Assembly (NCBI GenBank): GCA_016719295.1
Contig: JADKAF010000001.1
Location: 1,922,001-1,986,000, forward strand
Length of the DNA: 64,000 nucleotides
From: Planctomycetota bacterium
GTDB taxonomy: Bacteria > Planctomycetota > UBA1135 > JADKAF01
Direction: 5' to 3'
The position numbers and the translations under genes were made by a program. Under the pieces are notes generated by a model. That model did no database searches and had not been told where the DNA came from. It saw nothing but the letters and a program-made list of their open reading frames with translations. Below, in pieces: positions 7,563-17,120 of this stretch (its first letter is position 1; each line of letters begins with the position of its first letter).

Positions 7563-9902
7563 CTAGCCGCCGAGGCGCCGCGCGCGCACGAAGTTGGTGA
7601 GGAAGCGGAAGGCCGAGAGATCGGGGATCTCCGGCGAGGCCTTTGCGGCGCTCTTCCAGAACGCTTCCTTCAGCGTCTCGCGCAGCTTCGTCCAGTCGAG
7701 CCCCATGTGGTCGACGGCGTAGACCTGGCGATCGCGATCGGTCTTCAGGTTCGGCGCGACCGCCAGGCCCTGCAGATCGAAGTGGTTCACCGAGTCGAGG
7801 ATCACGCCGTGACCCGAGCGGAACCACGCGGCGAGATTCCCGCAGCCGTGGCGCTCCGCGGCGTCGGGGCTGTCGATCAGCACCTCGGCGCGCTCGGGAT
7901 CGAGCACCTCGATCAGATACGCGCCCTCGAGGTGATAGATCGGCGTGGTTCCCGCGGGGAACACGCCGCGGAGATACGGGCTCTCGGGCTCGACCGCCGT
8001 CGCGCGCACGTCGTCCATCACCTGCTCGCGCGTCGCGAAGCGACGCACGACGCCGGGGTGGATGCGCGCGATGGTCTCCTCGAGCGCCCAGCACGAGCCG
8101 AAGAGCATCCCGCCGACGCGCACGAACCAGGCCAGCGGCTCGATGTCGCCGGCCTCGAGCTCGCCGGTGCAGTTCGAGAAGAAGAGCGCCTCTTGGTGCA
8201 AGCCGCAGAGCGGCACGGCGCTCGCGCGCGTGCGCCGATGCGCGATCTTCAAGCGCTCGAGCAGGAGCTCCATGTGATCGCCGCGGCTCTCCAGCACGAC
8301 CACGTCGAGGTTCTCGTAGAGCTGACGATCGGGCACGTCGTAGCCGTAGCGGCGCTGCTTCTCGGCTTCGTCCTCGCGCGAGCGGAAGCTGTGCTTCGCG
8401 CGGTTCTGCTCCCACCAACCGCGCCAGAGCGCGGGATCGGCGGCGAGGTCGTTGCGCCACGAGAGCACGCGCAGCGCTTCGTAGGCGGCGCGCTTCACGG
8501 TGGCGTCCTTGTCCTCGAGCAGCGGGAGCAGCGCATCGACGCCCTCCGCGCGCTGGAGATGCTGGAACGCGACGGCGGCGGCGCCGCGGCGCTTCCAGTC
8601 GGCATGCACGGCTTGCGCGCGCAGCTCCTCGAGCGCGCCGTCGCCCCCCACCTTGCCGAGCGAGACGATGGCGCAGACGGCCGCGGCCCAATCGGCGCCC
8701 GCGACGACGCCGCGCAGGGCGGGGATCGCGGCGGCATCGTCGGTGCGCCCGAGATGCACGGCCAGGCGCTCGCGCACCTCGGCGTCGCTCTCCTTCGCGA
8801 GCGCCGCGACGAGCCACGCGACCTCTTCCTGCTTCGCGAGATCGCCGCACGCGACCACCGTCTCCAGGAGCTGGAAGCGCACGCGCGGCTCGCGCTCCGC
8901 GCTCCAGCGCTCGCGCGCCTGGGCGAGAGCGAGGCCGGGAGCGAGCGAACGCAGCGCGCGCGCCGCCGCGCGCACGGAGGTCGCTTCGTGCGCGAGCGCC
9001 GCGGTGAGCAGCGGCTCGGCTTCGTCGGCCGGGATCACCTCCGCGCCTTCCCCTTCGAGCAGCGCTTCGACGAGGCGCACCTTGCGCAGCGCGGCCGGCG
9101 TCTCGGCGCCGAGATCGGCGAGCAGCGCCTTCGCCGCACCCGCGGGCGGGGCTCCCGAGTGACGCACCCACGCCACGGCCGCGCGCAGCGCGCGGCGCTC
9201 GAGCACGTCGTTCCGCGGCTTGCCGGTGAGCACCTCGGCGAGCGCGGTTCGATCGCCTTCGCGCGGGCCGAACGCGATCGCGTCGAGCGCGGAGGCGGCG
9301 AGCACGATCCGCGCGTCGCCGAGGAGCTGGCGCAGAGCGGCGGCGCGGTCGGCGGCGACCTCGAGCCACGCGCGCGCCGCGGCCTCGCGCACGAGCACAT
9401 CCTCGTCCTTCAGCAGCTTCTCGAGCTTCTCGGCCTTCTCCGCCTTCACGTCGGAGCCGCCGCCGCGCGCGACGAGGGCGAGCGCTTCGCAAGCCGTGGC
9501 CTTGGTCTTGCCCTTCGCCTTGTCGAGCAGCTCCGCCGCGGCGGCCTTGGCGTCGATCGCGCGCAGCGCCGCGGCGGCGTGGAAGCGCAAGCGCGCGAAC
9601 TCGCCTTCGAGCGCGAGCTCGAGCAACGGCTTCAGCGCCGCGGCCTCCTGGCGCGCGCCGAGCGCCTGCACCGCGCGCTCCTGCACCTCGGGATCCTTGT
9701 CGTCGACGACGGAGAGCAGCAGCTTCCCGGCATCGGGACGATCGCTCTTCTCCAGCGCCGCGATCGCGGCGACGCGCACGGCGAGGTCCTTCGCCTTCAA
9801 GTCCTTCGCGGGGTCTTGGGCGTGGAGCGCCGACGCGAGGACGGTGCAGCCGACGATGAGCCTGCCGAGGGCAGAGGGAGTACGCGCGACGCGAAGAGGC
9901 AT
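7563..9902 (-). CDS. Secreted HEAT-repeat protein with DUF4159-like C-terminal domain
   Basis: A 779-residue protein from the ATG at 9902, where a signal peptide begins (MPLRVARTPSALGRLIVGCT, cleavage near ALHAQD). The frame is open further upstream, but without a second plausible signal. Residues ~30-500 are HEAT/PBS-lyase-like repeats of about 30-35 residues, with phrases such as VRVAAIAALEKSD, VQERAVQALGARQ and VKRAAYEALRVLS. Such arrays are protein-interaction scaffolds. The last ~270 residues form a separate globular domain (NLDVVVLESRGDHMELLLER, FFSNCTGELEAGDIEPLAWF, VGGMLFGSCWALEETI) that resembles the DUF4159/class-I amidotransferase-like fold, where a strand-GG-strand precedes a Cys. 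Assignment of that domain is moderate. Function is unknown; it is probably exported to the periplasm. Confidence 0.87.
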   Translation of the reverse strand: MPLRVARTPSALGRLIVGCTVLASALHAQDPAKDLKAKDLAVRVAAIAALEKSDRPDAGKLLLSVVDDKDPEVQERAVQALGARQEAAALKPLLELALEGEFARLRFHAAAALRAIDAKAAAAELLDKAKGKTKATACEALALVARGGGSDVKAEKAEKLEKLLKDEDVLVREAAARAWLEVAADRAAALRQLLGDARIVLAASALDAIAFGPREGDRTALAEVLTGKPRNDVLERRALRAAVAWVRHSGAPPAGAAKALLADLGAETPAALRKVRLVEALLEGEGAEVIPADEAEPLLTAALAHEATSVRAAARALRSLAPGLALAQARERWSAEREPRVRFQLLETVVACGDLAKQEEVAWLVAALAKESDAEVRERLAVHLGRTDDAAAIPALRGVVAGADWAAAVCAIVSLGKVGGDGALEELRAQAVHADWKRRGAAAVAFQHLQRAEGVDALLPLLEDKDATVKRAAYEALRVLSWRNDLAADPALWRGWWEQNRAKHSFRSREDEAEKQRRYGYDVPDRQLYENLDVVVLESRGDHMELLLERLKIAHRRTRASAVPLCGLHQEALFFSNCTGELEAGDIEPLAWFVRVGGMLFGSCWALEETIARIHPGVVRRFATREQVMDDVRATAVEPESPYLRGVFPAGTTPIYHLEGAYLIEVLDPERAEVLIDSPDAAERHGCGNLAAWFRSGHGVILDSVNHFDLQGLAVAPNLKTDRDRQVYAVDHMGLDWTKLRETLKEAFWKSAAKASPEIPDLSAFRFLTNFVRARRLGG

Positions 9903-10065
9903 GGAGGAGCTCGAGGAGCGCGAGAGCCGGGAGTGCTCGGAGGCGGGGCTATGTTGTCGGGCGGAGCTAGGGGCTGTCCATGCGGCTCGCCTCCCGCCCC
10001 TGTTTCTCCGCGCTGTGCATCCGCGCCACGAGATCGCACGCATCGACTCGAGACCTGCGCGCGGC

Positions 10066-10797
10066 CTACGCTCCGCGCGAAGACGCTCGGGGATGGAAGA
10101 AGCGCGAGAGCTCCTGCCCGCGCCGAATGCGCCGCGAGAGCACGATCGCGATGCCGAGCAGCACGACGCCGAGCAGCACCACCCCGCCGCGCGCCGCATC
10201 GCCCTTCGCCTGCAGCGCCACCAGGTCGTAGCCGGTGTGGAAGATCAGCACGACGGCAAACCAGAGCAGCAAGCGCGCGAGCGGATGCCTTAAGCCGAGT
10301 CGCGCTTTCGCGAAGGCCATCGCGAGGACCGCGGTCGTCGCCGCGTGCAGCAGCACCGCGGTCGAGGAGCGCATCAGCAGGATCACGAGCTCGCGGCCGG
10401 GATTGCCCAGCATGTAGAGGTAGTTCTCGGCCGCGGCGAAGCCGAGCCCCGCCGCGCCGCCGTAGACGATGCCGTCGAGCGGCTCGTCGAGATGGCGGCA
10501 GAAGCTGAGCGGGACGAGGAAGGCGAGGAACTTCACCAGCTCCTCCACCACGACCACCGGCACGAAGAGCCCCCAGAGCTCGGCGAGCGGCGTCCCCTCC
10601 TGCAGCTCCGGCGGGCGCAGGTCGAGCGCGACGAGGTAGAGCAGGTTCTCGATCGGCAGCGTCGGGATCACCACCAGCGCGCCGGAGACGAAGCAGAAGA
10701 GCACCCAGAGCAACGGCTCGGGCTCGCGCCGATCGTGGCGCCGGATCAGCCAGAGCCAGAAGAGGCTCGGGATCACCGCGGGCAGGAGCCAATGCAT
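10066..10797 (-). CDS. PrsW-family intramembrane metalloprotease
   Basis: A 243-residue protein with seven or eight hydrophobic segments. It shows the PrsW/M82 signature: VVVVEELVKF (EExxK, Glu85/Glu86/Lys89), AAAENYLYM (Glu124), then conserved His at 151 and HTGYD at 187-191. In Bacillus subtilis, PrsW makes the first cut in the anti-sigma factor RsiW. Many bacterial homologues have other or unknown substrates. No anti-sigma factor or ECF sigma gene is in this window, so the substrate is unknown. The gene starts 26 bp after the aminopeptidase P stop on the same strand and probably shares its transcript. The C-terminus is basic (LSRRIRRGQ) and cytoplasmic. Length is normal for the family. Confidence 0.9.
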   Translation of the reverse strand: MHWLLPAVIPSLFWLWLIRRHDRREPEPLLWVLFCFVSGALVVIPTLPIENLLYLVALDLRPPELQEGTPLAELWGLFVPVVVVEELVKFLAFLVPLSFCRHLDEPLDGIVYGGAAGLGFAAAENYLYMLGNPGRELVILLMRSSTAVLLHAATTAVLAMAFAKARLGLRHPLARLLLWFAVVLIFHTGYDLVALQAKGDAARGGVVLLGVVLLGIAIVLSRRIRRGQELSRFFHPRASSRGA

Positions 10798-10822
10798 GAG
10801 GGGGAGCTCGCGCGCCGTTGGC

Positions 10823-12181
10823 TCAGCCGATCGGGATCGCGGCGATCTCCTTCGGGATGTCGTGCGTCAGCACGCGGCGACCGCCGCGCTCGACGACGAC
10901 GTCGTCCTCGATGCGGATCCCCCCCACCTCGTTCACGCAGGCGAGGGCCTCGTCCCAGCTCACCGCGTCCTTCCAGCGCGCATCTTCGCGCGCGGACTCG
11001 AGCAGCGGCACGTTGAAGTAGATGCCGGGCTCGATGGTCACCACGAAGCCCGCTTCGATGGTGCGCGAGGTCCGCAGGTTCACGTGCTTCAGGTCGGCGG
11101 GACGCGAATCGGGGTCGATGTGTCCGCCGACATCGTGCGTCTCCAAGCCGATGGGATGGCCGAGACCGTGCGGGAAGAACACGTGATCGACGTGGCGCTC
11201 CATCAACCCGTCGAGATCGCCGCGCACGATGCCGATCTGCTGCAGGCCATCGACGAGGTCGCGCGCGCAAGCCCGGTGGAGGTCGGGGTAGAAGACCCCG
11301 TGCTCGACCCGCTCGATCGCGCGCTTCTGCGCGCTCAGCACTACCTCGTACACCGCCTTCTGGCGTCCGCTCCACTTGCCGTCGACGGGCACGGTGCGCG
11401 TGACGTCGGACTTGTAGCCGTGGAGCTCGGCGCCGGCATCGACGAGCAGCATCTCCTGCGCCTGCATCGCGCGGCGGTTCTCGTGGTAATGGAGGATCGC
11501 CGGATTCGGACCCGAGCCGACGATCGGGTAGTACGCGGTGAGCGCACCGCGCTGGCGGAAGACCTGCTCGAGGGCGGCCTGAACGTCGCGTTCGCTGGCG
11601 CCCGGTCGCGTGACCTTCCAGAACGCGAAGAAGGCCTCGCGCGTGACCTCGGCCGCCGCGCGCATGAGCCCGAGCTCGAAGTCGGTCTTCCGGAGGCGCA
11701 GGTCGACCAGCGCCTGGTCGGCGACCCCCGTCACGAGCTCGAGGCCCGGCAGGCGCTCGCGGAGCTCCGCGGCGAGCGCGGCGGCGTGCGGGTTCGAGGA
11801 GTGGACGAGGTGCAGCCGGCCGCGGCGCCCGGCCGCCTGGACCACGCGATCGAGGAGCTCGTCCTGGAACGAGCTGCGATCCGAGCCCCAATCGCGCTGC
11901 GAGCTCCCGAGCTCCGGCACATGCCCCATCCACACGCGCCAGCGGAGATCGAGGCGCGGGATGAAGAGCTCGTACGCCGCCCCGTCGCCGCCGAGCAGCG
12001 CCGCGTAGCCCGGATCGGTGATGCCGGTCAGGTAGTAGAAGTTCGGCTCCTGACGGAAGGGATAGAACTCGTCCGAAACGTGGATCGGAACCTCGGCTCC
12101 GCCGACGACCAGCACCGGTTCGCCGTTCAGGCGCTGCAGCAAGAGCCGGCGGCGATCCGCGGCGAACGCTTGAAAATCCAT
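10823..12181 (-). CDS. pepP: Xaa-Pro aminopeptidase (aminopeptidase P, M24B)
   Basis: A 452-residue protein. It removes N-terminal residues preceding proline, using a two-metal (usually Mn) centre in the cytoplasm. The N-terminal domain (1-~165) is the creatinase-like non-catalytic half, with NFYYLTGITDPGYAALLGG. The pita-bread catalytic half holds all ligands: Asp in LLVDAGAELHGYKSDVTRT (two Asp), His in HGLGHPIGLETHDVGG, Glu in TIEPGIYF and Glu in IRIEDDVVV. HYHEN is also typical of PepP. The ATG at 12181 (MDFQAFAADRRRLLL) matches the usual PepP start; the open frame upstream to 12256 lacks homology. It is the first gene of a likely two-gene unit with the PrsW-like protease and diverges from the gene at 12280. 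Confidence 0.93.
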   Translation of the reverse strand: MDFQAFAADRRRLLLQRLNGEPVLVVGGAEVPIHVSDEFYPFRQEPNFYYLTGITDPGYAALLGGDGAAYELFIPRLDLRWRVWMGHVPELGSSQRDWGSDRSSFQDELLDRVVQAAGRRGRLHLVHSSNPHAAALAAELRERLPGLELVTGVADQALVDLRLRKTDFELGLMRAAAEVTREAFFAFWKVTRPGASERDVQAALEQVFRQRGALTAYYPIVGSGPNPAILHYHENRRAMQAQEMLLVDAGAELHGYKSDVTRTVPVDGKWSGRQKAVYEVVLSAQKRAIERVEHGVFYPDLHRACARDLVDGLQQIGIVRGDLDGLMERHVDHVFFPHGLGHPIGLETHDVGGHIDPDSRPADLKHVNLRTSRTIEAGFVVTIEPGIYFNVPLLESAREDARWKDAVSWDEALACVNEVGGIRIEDDVVVERGGRRVLTHDIPKEIAAIPIG

Positions 12182-12279
12182 CGCTTCCTCGTTTGCTTGA
12201 GCGCGGCGCAGAACACCGCGCGGGCCATCGTAGTGCTCGGCGCGCGGGCTCGCCACGGTACGGAGGAGCGCGCAGAGCC

Positions 12280-14910
12280 GTGAAGAAGGGCATCGTCACC
12301 CGGGCACGGGCCCTCGCTGCGAGCGCGCTCGCGTGCCTTGCGCTTCCCGCGCTGCTCCTCGCGCAAGCCCCGCGACGCGAGGTCGCGCTCTCGCGCGGTG
12401 CCTGGATCGAGCTCGAGCGCAGCCGCGCGAGCGGCCCCGCGGAGGGCTACATCTACGTCGATGTCGACGACGGCCCCGCCGCGGCGGCGTCGCGCACGGA
12501 TCGCGTCGTGGTCGCCGAAGCGTGGCTCGCTCCGTTGCTGACCCTCGGACCGGAAGAGCCGCAGATCCTGCGCTTCGATCAGCTCGCGCGCGCCTGCCAC
12601 CGCGGCGCGCGCGTCGTAGCCGCGCGACTCGTGCTGCATCCGCAGGAGCCCGCTCCGGCCGCGCGGGAGCTGCGGCTCTTCGCGCTGCAGCGCGACGAGA
12701 AGAGCGTCGCGGCGAGAGCGAGCTTCGCGGCGCCGCTCGCGGGTCGGCTGCGCGAGGACGGCTCGATCGCGCTGAGCAGCGCCGAGCTCAGCGCGGACGT
12801 GCAGCGCTGGCTCGACGATCGCCACGCGAACTCGGGCTGGCGCCTCGAGAGCGACGGCGCGCTCGCGCTGCACTCCTCCGAAGCGCTCGATCCCGCGCGA
12901 CGCCCCCGACTCGAGCTCGCGCTCGAGCCGCCGCGGCTCGACTACGATCCAGCGACCGCGCTCGACCTCGGCGTCGCCTTCCTCGAGCGAGCGGAACGCG
13001 GCCCCGCGCGTCGCGGCGCACGCGCACCGCGCGTCGAGCGCGCGGAGTTCCGCGGCGTCTCGGTGGCGATCCAGGTCGAGCCCGATCCCGTGGAGCGCCC
13101 CGCTCTCGCGAGCGGCGCGCGCGTGCGCTACGTCGCGCATGTGCGCAACCACGGCGGGCGCGTCTTCGAGGGCGTGCTCGCCGGGCGCTGGGAGCTCGAC
13201 GGCGAGCTGCTGCAGCGCGTGGAGAGCGCGCCGCTGCGCCTCGGCCGCCATCAAGGCACGCGCTTCGAGCTCGCGTGGGCCGTCGATGCGCTCGGCGCAT
13301 TGCCCGAGCGGCGCCTCGCGTTCGCGCTGGAGGGCGTCGCGAACGATGCCTGCGCGAGCAACGATCGCCTGGAGCGCCCGCTGCTCGGCCGCGGCGTCGT
13401 CCTGCGCATCGAGGAGCGCGTGCGCGATCTCCTCGCCGCCGAGCGCAACGCGTGGGGCAGCTACTCGTGCGAGGACGTCGCGCAGTGGCAGCTCGAGCTC
13501 TGGAACGAGACCTGGCTCGCGCGCTCGCGCACGCGCGGCATCGCGCCTCTCGGAGCGCGTGAGCGCGTCGTCTGGGAGCGCATCGAGATCCGTCCCACGG
13601 GCTCGCTCGATCCCTTGCCGCCACACCTCCCGCGCGCCGACGTCGATGCTCCGCCGGGCAGCGGCGAGAGCGACGAGAGCTTCGATGCCGAGCTCGCGTG
13701 GACCTGGGTCCCGAGCGATGCTCCGGATCTCCTCGGCGCCGAGGCTGCGCGAGCGCGCGCGCTGCGCGCGCTCGCGCAGCGCGCGGACCTAGAGCTCTTC
13801 CGCGCTCTCGCGGTCGAGGCCCTCGGGCTCGTCGATCTGCGCGCGCTCGATCCCAGCCCGCGCGGCTTCGAGACCCTGCCGGGTGGCAAGCCGCGCGGCC
13901 GGCGCATGACACCGCTCTTCCCGAGCTTGCTCGGCGCCGAAGGCCTGCCGCTCGGCGAGCTCGACGCGCGTGGCGCGGAGCTGCTCTCCCCCGTCGAGGT
14001 GCTCGCCCTCGAGCGCGGACTCGCGACGCGCGGCGGCCCGCGGGGCTCCTGGCTGCACGCGCAGCCGAAGCGCGCGCGCGTGCAGCTCGTCGACGGCACC
14101 GGCGCAGCGCTCGCCGGCGCGCACGTCGATCTCTGGCAGCAGAGCGCCTTCGCCCTCGACGCCGAGGAGCTGGTCGGCAACGACCTCCGCGCCGATGGAT
14201 CCGGCGTGATCGAGCTGCCGCTGCAGCGCACCGAAGCCCCGCGCGCCCAGCGCCTGCCCGACGGCTACCTGCTGGAGACCGAGGGCGCCTTCGGCCGGCT
14301 CGCCGACGATGGCAGCAACGCGGGCCTCTTGCTCCGCGTGCGCCTCGAGGGCCGCGCGGACTGGCTCTATCTCTCCGCGCTCGAGCTCGTCGAGCGCGAG
14401 CTCGCGCAGCGCGGCGACGCGCCGATCGTGCGCCGCGCGGCCCTCTGCGGCACGCGCGTCGAGAAGCTGAGGCCCACGGCCGCGTACTCCACGGCCGCGG
14501 ACGAGCGCCGCGCCCTGCCGCACTTGATCGACGGCCGGACCTTGGTCGATGCGCGCTGGTTCCAGCTCGAAGACGGCGAATCGCTGGTGCTGGACCTCGG
14601 CGCGAACCACCGCGTCGGCGGCGTCGCGATCGCTCAGTCGCGCAACCACGGTGCTTTCGCCGCGCACTTCCGCGTCGAGGTCGCGACGGCGGAGAGCTTC
14701 GCGGAGGCGCGCGAGCTCTGGCCCGTGGAGATCGCGCCCTTCGAGGCGATCTTCGCGCGCCGCTCCGAGGTCGATCCGCAGGAGCCACAGACGCGCCGCA
14801 TCTTCCTCAGCGGCGGTCCGTTGGAAGGGCGCTATGTGCGCTTCGTGGCGCTGCGCGGCGGGCGCTGCGACGTCGAGGAGATCGAGGTTTTCGCGGCTCC
14901 AGGGCGCTGA
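12280..14910 (+). CDS. Secreted multidomain protein: CBM96-like, CARDB-like and discoidin-like domains
   Basis: An 876-residue protein from a GTG at 12280 (VKKGIVTRARALAASALACL). The start is supported by a signal peptide ending near LLLAQAPR and a GGAGG at 12262, though the spacing of about 13 is long. Residues ~30-215 look like a DNRLRE/CBM96 sandwich, with paired strands, LSADVQRWLDDRHANSGWRL and a final RPRLELALE strand. Residues ~270-380 resemble a CARDB/adhesion Ig domain (VRYVAHVRNHGGRVFEGVLA). The middle (~390-600) has no recognised motif. The last ~150 residues fit an F5/8 type C (discoidin) domain: a DGRTLVDARWFQ segment, LVLDLGANHRVGGVAIAQSR and a closing RYVRFVALRGGRCDVEEIEV. The combination suggests a cell-surface or secreted carbohydrate-binding protein. 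It is followed 2 bp later by a GT-C glycosyltransferase, and the two are likely co-transcribed. Confidence 0.8.
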   Translation: MKKGIVTRARALAASALACLALPALLLAQAPRREVALSRGAWIELERSRASGPAEGYIYVDVDDGPAAAASRTDRVVVAEAWLAPLLTLGPEEPQILRFDQLARACHRGARVVAARLVLHPQEPAPAARELRLFALQRDEKSVAARASFAAPLAGRLREDGSIALSSAELSADVQRWLDDRHANSGWRLESDGALALHSSEALDPARRPRLELALEPPRLDYDPATALDLGVAFLERAERGPARRGARAPRVERAEFRGVSVAIQVEPDPVERPALASGARVRYVAHVRNHGGRVFEGVLAGRWELDGELLQRVESAPLRLGRHQGTRFELAWAVDALGALPERRLAFALEGVANDACASNDRLERPLLGRGVVLRIEERVRDLLAAERNAWGSYSCEDVAQWQLELWNETWLARSRTRGIAPLGARERVVWERIEIRPTGSLDPLPPHLPRADVDAPPGSGESDESFDAELAWTWVPSDAPDLLGAEAARARALRALAQRADLELFRALAVEALGLVDLRALDPSPRGFETLPGGKPRGRRMTPLFPSLLGAEGLPLGELDARGAELLSPVEVLALERGLATRGGPRGSWLHAQPKRARVQLVDGTGAALAGAHVDLWQQSAFALDAEELVGNDLRADGSGVIELPLQRTEAPRAQRLPDGYLLETEGAFGRLADDGSNAGLLLRVRLEGRADWLYLSALELVERELAQRGDAPIVRRAALCGTRVEKLRPTAAYSTAADERRALPHLIDGRTLVDARWFQLEDGESLVLDLGANHRVGGVAIAQSRNHGAFAAHFRVEVATAESFAEARELWPVEIAPFEAIFARRSEVDPQEPQTRRIFLSGGPLEGRYVRFVALRGGRCDVEEIEVFAAPGR

Positions 14911-14912
14911 GC

Positions 14913-17066
14913 ATGCCCAGCGCCGAGCCCCCCCGTAGCGAAGGTCGTGCGCGCGCTTCCATCGCTTGGATCGCCTTCTGCTTCGCGCTCTACACCGGCT
15001 GGACGCTCGCGCTGATGCGCTCGGTGCCGGCCACGCACGACGAGTTCACCTATCTCCGTGCCGCGCGCGTCATGGAGCGCGAAGGATGGGGTGGCGAGCA
15101 GAGCTTCTTCCACGGGCCGCTGCCGCTGCTACTCACGCGGATCGTGCCGACGCCCGCGCACGACGAGGAGCCGTTCGCCGAGACGCTCTTCCGCGGGCGC
15201 TGCGGAACGCTGCTCTTCGGGTGGCTCGCGCTGGCCTGCACCTACGCGCTCGCCGCGCGCCTCGGCGGCTCGCGCAGCGCCGCCCTCGCGCTCTTGCTCG
15301 CCGCGCTGCATCCGCTGCTGATCGGCTACGGCGCGCTCGCCACCGTCGATCTCGGTCAGGCCGCCGCGATAGCGCTCGTGCTGCTGCTCGCCGTGCGCTA
15401 CTCGGAGAGCCGCACGGACGCTCGGGCGCTCGCCGTGGGCCTCTCGCTCGGCGTCGCCTTCTCGATCAAGTATCTCGCGCTCCTCTACGGGCCCGGCACC
15501 GCGATCGCCGTGATGGCGCTGCGCTGGCGCGGCGGGCGAGCGAGCGGAGAGAGCCTCACGCGCGCGACGGCGCGCGCTTTGCTCGCGGGCGCGGTCGTCA
15601 CCATCGCCGCGCTCTTCGCGCTGCACGCCGCCTGCGGCTTCGCGACGGGCAGCGCGGTTCCGGATCCGACGCTCTACCGCAGCGAGAGCATCCGCGCCTT
15701 CGTCGCGCGCGAGCCGCTCGGAGAGCTCGTGCGCCTGCTGCCGCAAGGCGTCCTCGGCGGCCTCGACGCCTACGCCTGGACCTGGCGCGAGCCGCCGCAG
15801 CTCTACCTGCGCGGGCGCCTCGCCGAGGTGCACCCGGACTACGTCTTCTGGAGCTTCGCGCTGAAGACGCCGGAGCTGCTCCTGCTGCTCGCGCTGCTCG
15901 GCGGAGCGGCTCTGGCTTCACGACGGACGAGCCTCCGCGCGAGCGCAGCGCGGTCAGCGCTCCCCGGGATCGCGATCGCCATCGTGCTGCCGCCCCTGCT
16001 CTACCTCAGCTTCGCACAGGGCGCGCCGCTCGGGATCCGCTACGCTCTCGCGGCGCTGCCGCCGCTCCTAGCGCTCGCCGGCTGCGCGGCGCTCTGGGTC
16101 GAGCGCACGGGAACGAAGGCGTTCGCGGCGCTGCTCCTCTGCGCCGGCGCTTGGAGCGCGCTCGACATCGGCACGCAGAGCCCGCATCTCCTCGGCTACT
16201 TCTCGCGCAGCGCGGGCGGACCCGGGGCGGGCTACCGCTCGTTCGCGGGCTCGAACTGCGATTGGGGGCAGCTCGCGCGAGCCGGCCTCGACGAGCTGCG
16301 CTCGCGCGCGAGCGCGCCCTTCGTCGCGCTGCGCCGCGGCGACGGGCCGCGCTTCGGCCGCGTGGCGCTCTACGTCGACGATCGACCGACGCCGCATCCG
16401 CTCGATCCCGCGCGCAGCCGCCATTGGCTCGACGCCTTCGAGCCCGTCGATCACGCGGGAGCAGCCTGGGTGCTCTATGAGCTCGAGCGCGAGGACTTCG
16501 CTCGCGCGAGGTCGGGCGACGACGCCCTGCTCGTCGAGGAGCTCGCGATCGCCGAGCTCGGCGCGGGCGAGGAGGAACGGACGCGCGCGCTCCTCCCGCG
16601 CCTCCGCCCCGAGCGTCGTGCGACGCTCGAGCGCGTGCTCGCGCTGCGAGCGTCCTTCGCGAACGGCCTCTTCGCGCCTTCGGCCGCGTGGGAGCTCCAT
16701 CAACTCTGGAGCGCTCTCGGGCGCTTCGATCTCGCGCGCGAGCTGGTCGCCGATCCGCGCTTCGATGCGCATCCTCTCGCGCATCTCCAGCGCGCGCAGC
16801 AGCTTCAGGCGGCGGGCCAGAGCGATGCCGCGCGCGTCCTGCTCGAAGCGCTCTACGAGCAGCGCCCCGAGCGCTTCTCCGACCCCACGCTCCTGCTCGC
16901 GCTCGTCGAGCTGAACGCGCAGGAGACCTACTACGCGCGCGCGCTGCGCTACCTCGAGCCGCGCATCTCCGTGTTCCCTGCGGAGCTCCGCCCTCGGATC
17001 GAGCAGCGCGTCACCGAGCTGCGAGCGCTCGCGGCAGAGCTGCAGCGAGCCCTCGCTCCGCGCTGA
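14913..17066 (+). CDS. GT-C (ArnT/PMT-like) membrane glycosyltransferase with soluble C-terminal helical domain
   Basis: A 717-residue protein from the ATG at 14913, 2 bp after the preceding stop. The N-terminal ~400 residues contain about ten membrane segments. The signature acidic motif of GT-C enzymes sits in the first periplasmic loop (ATHDEFTYLRAARVMEREGW). Such enzymes transfer sugars from polyprenyl-phosphate donors to lipids or proteins on the outer face of the inner membrane. The loop FSRSAGGPGAGYRSFAGSNC, then DWGQ, is typical of planctomycete members. From ~470 on the protein is soluble and helical with TPR-like character (AHLQRAQQLQAAGQSDAARVL, TYYARALRYLEPRI). A longer open frame reaches back to 13698 but overlaps the preceding gene and is rejected. 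The acceptor is unknown; the co-transcribed secreted protein is one candidate. Confidence 0.85.
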   Translation: MPSAEPPRSEGRARASIAWIAFCFALYTGWTLALMRSVPATHDEFTYLRAARVMEREGWGGEQSFFHGPLPLLLTRIVPTPAHDEEPFAETLFRGRCGTLLFGWLALACTYALAARLGGSRSAALALLLAALHPLLIGYGALATVDLGQAAAIALVLLLAVRYSESRTDARALAVGLSLGVAFSIKYLALLYGPGTAIAVMALRWRGGRASGESLTRATARALLAGAVVTIAALFALHAACGFATGSAVPDPTLYRSESIRAFVAREPLGELVRLLPQGVLGGLDAYAWTWREPPQLYLRGRLAEVHPDYVFWSFALKTPELLLLLALLGGAALASRRTSLRASAARSALPGIAIAIVLPPLLYLSFAQGAPLGIRYALAALPPLLALAGCAALWVERTGTKAFAALLLCAGAWSALDIGTQSPHLLGYFSRSAGGPGAGYRSFAGSNCDWGQLARAGLDELRSRASAPFVALRRGDGPRFGRVALYVDDRPTPHPLDPARSRHWLDAFEPVDHAGAAWVLYELEREDFARARSGDDALLVEELAIAELGAGEEERTRALLPRLRPERRATLERVLALRASFANGLFAPSAAWELHQLWSALGRFDLARELVADPRFDAHPLAHLQRAQQLQAAGQSDAARVLLEALYEQRPERFSDPTLLLALVELNAQETYYARALRYLEPRISVFPAELRPRIEQRVTELRALAAELQRALAPR

Positions 17067-17120
17067 GATCGGCGCAGCGCTCACCAGCGCATGGCCCAAC
17101 GCCCACGAGCCGTTCTGCCG

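Noticed and set aside
13698..14912. N-terminal extension of the GT-C gene back to 13698
   Set aside because: The extension overlaps the recognised discoidin-like coding region and has Arg-rich shadow composition. The ATG at 14913 begins a normal membrane protein.
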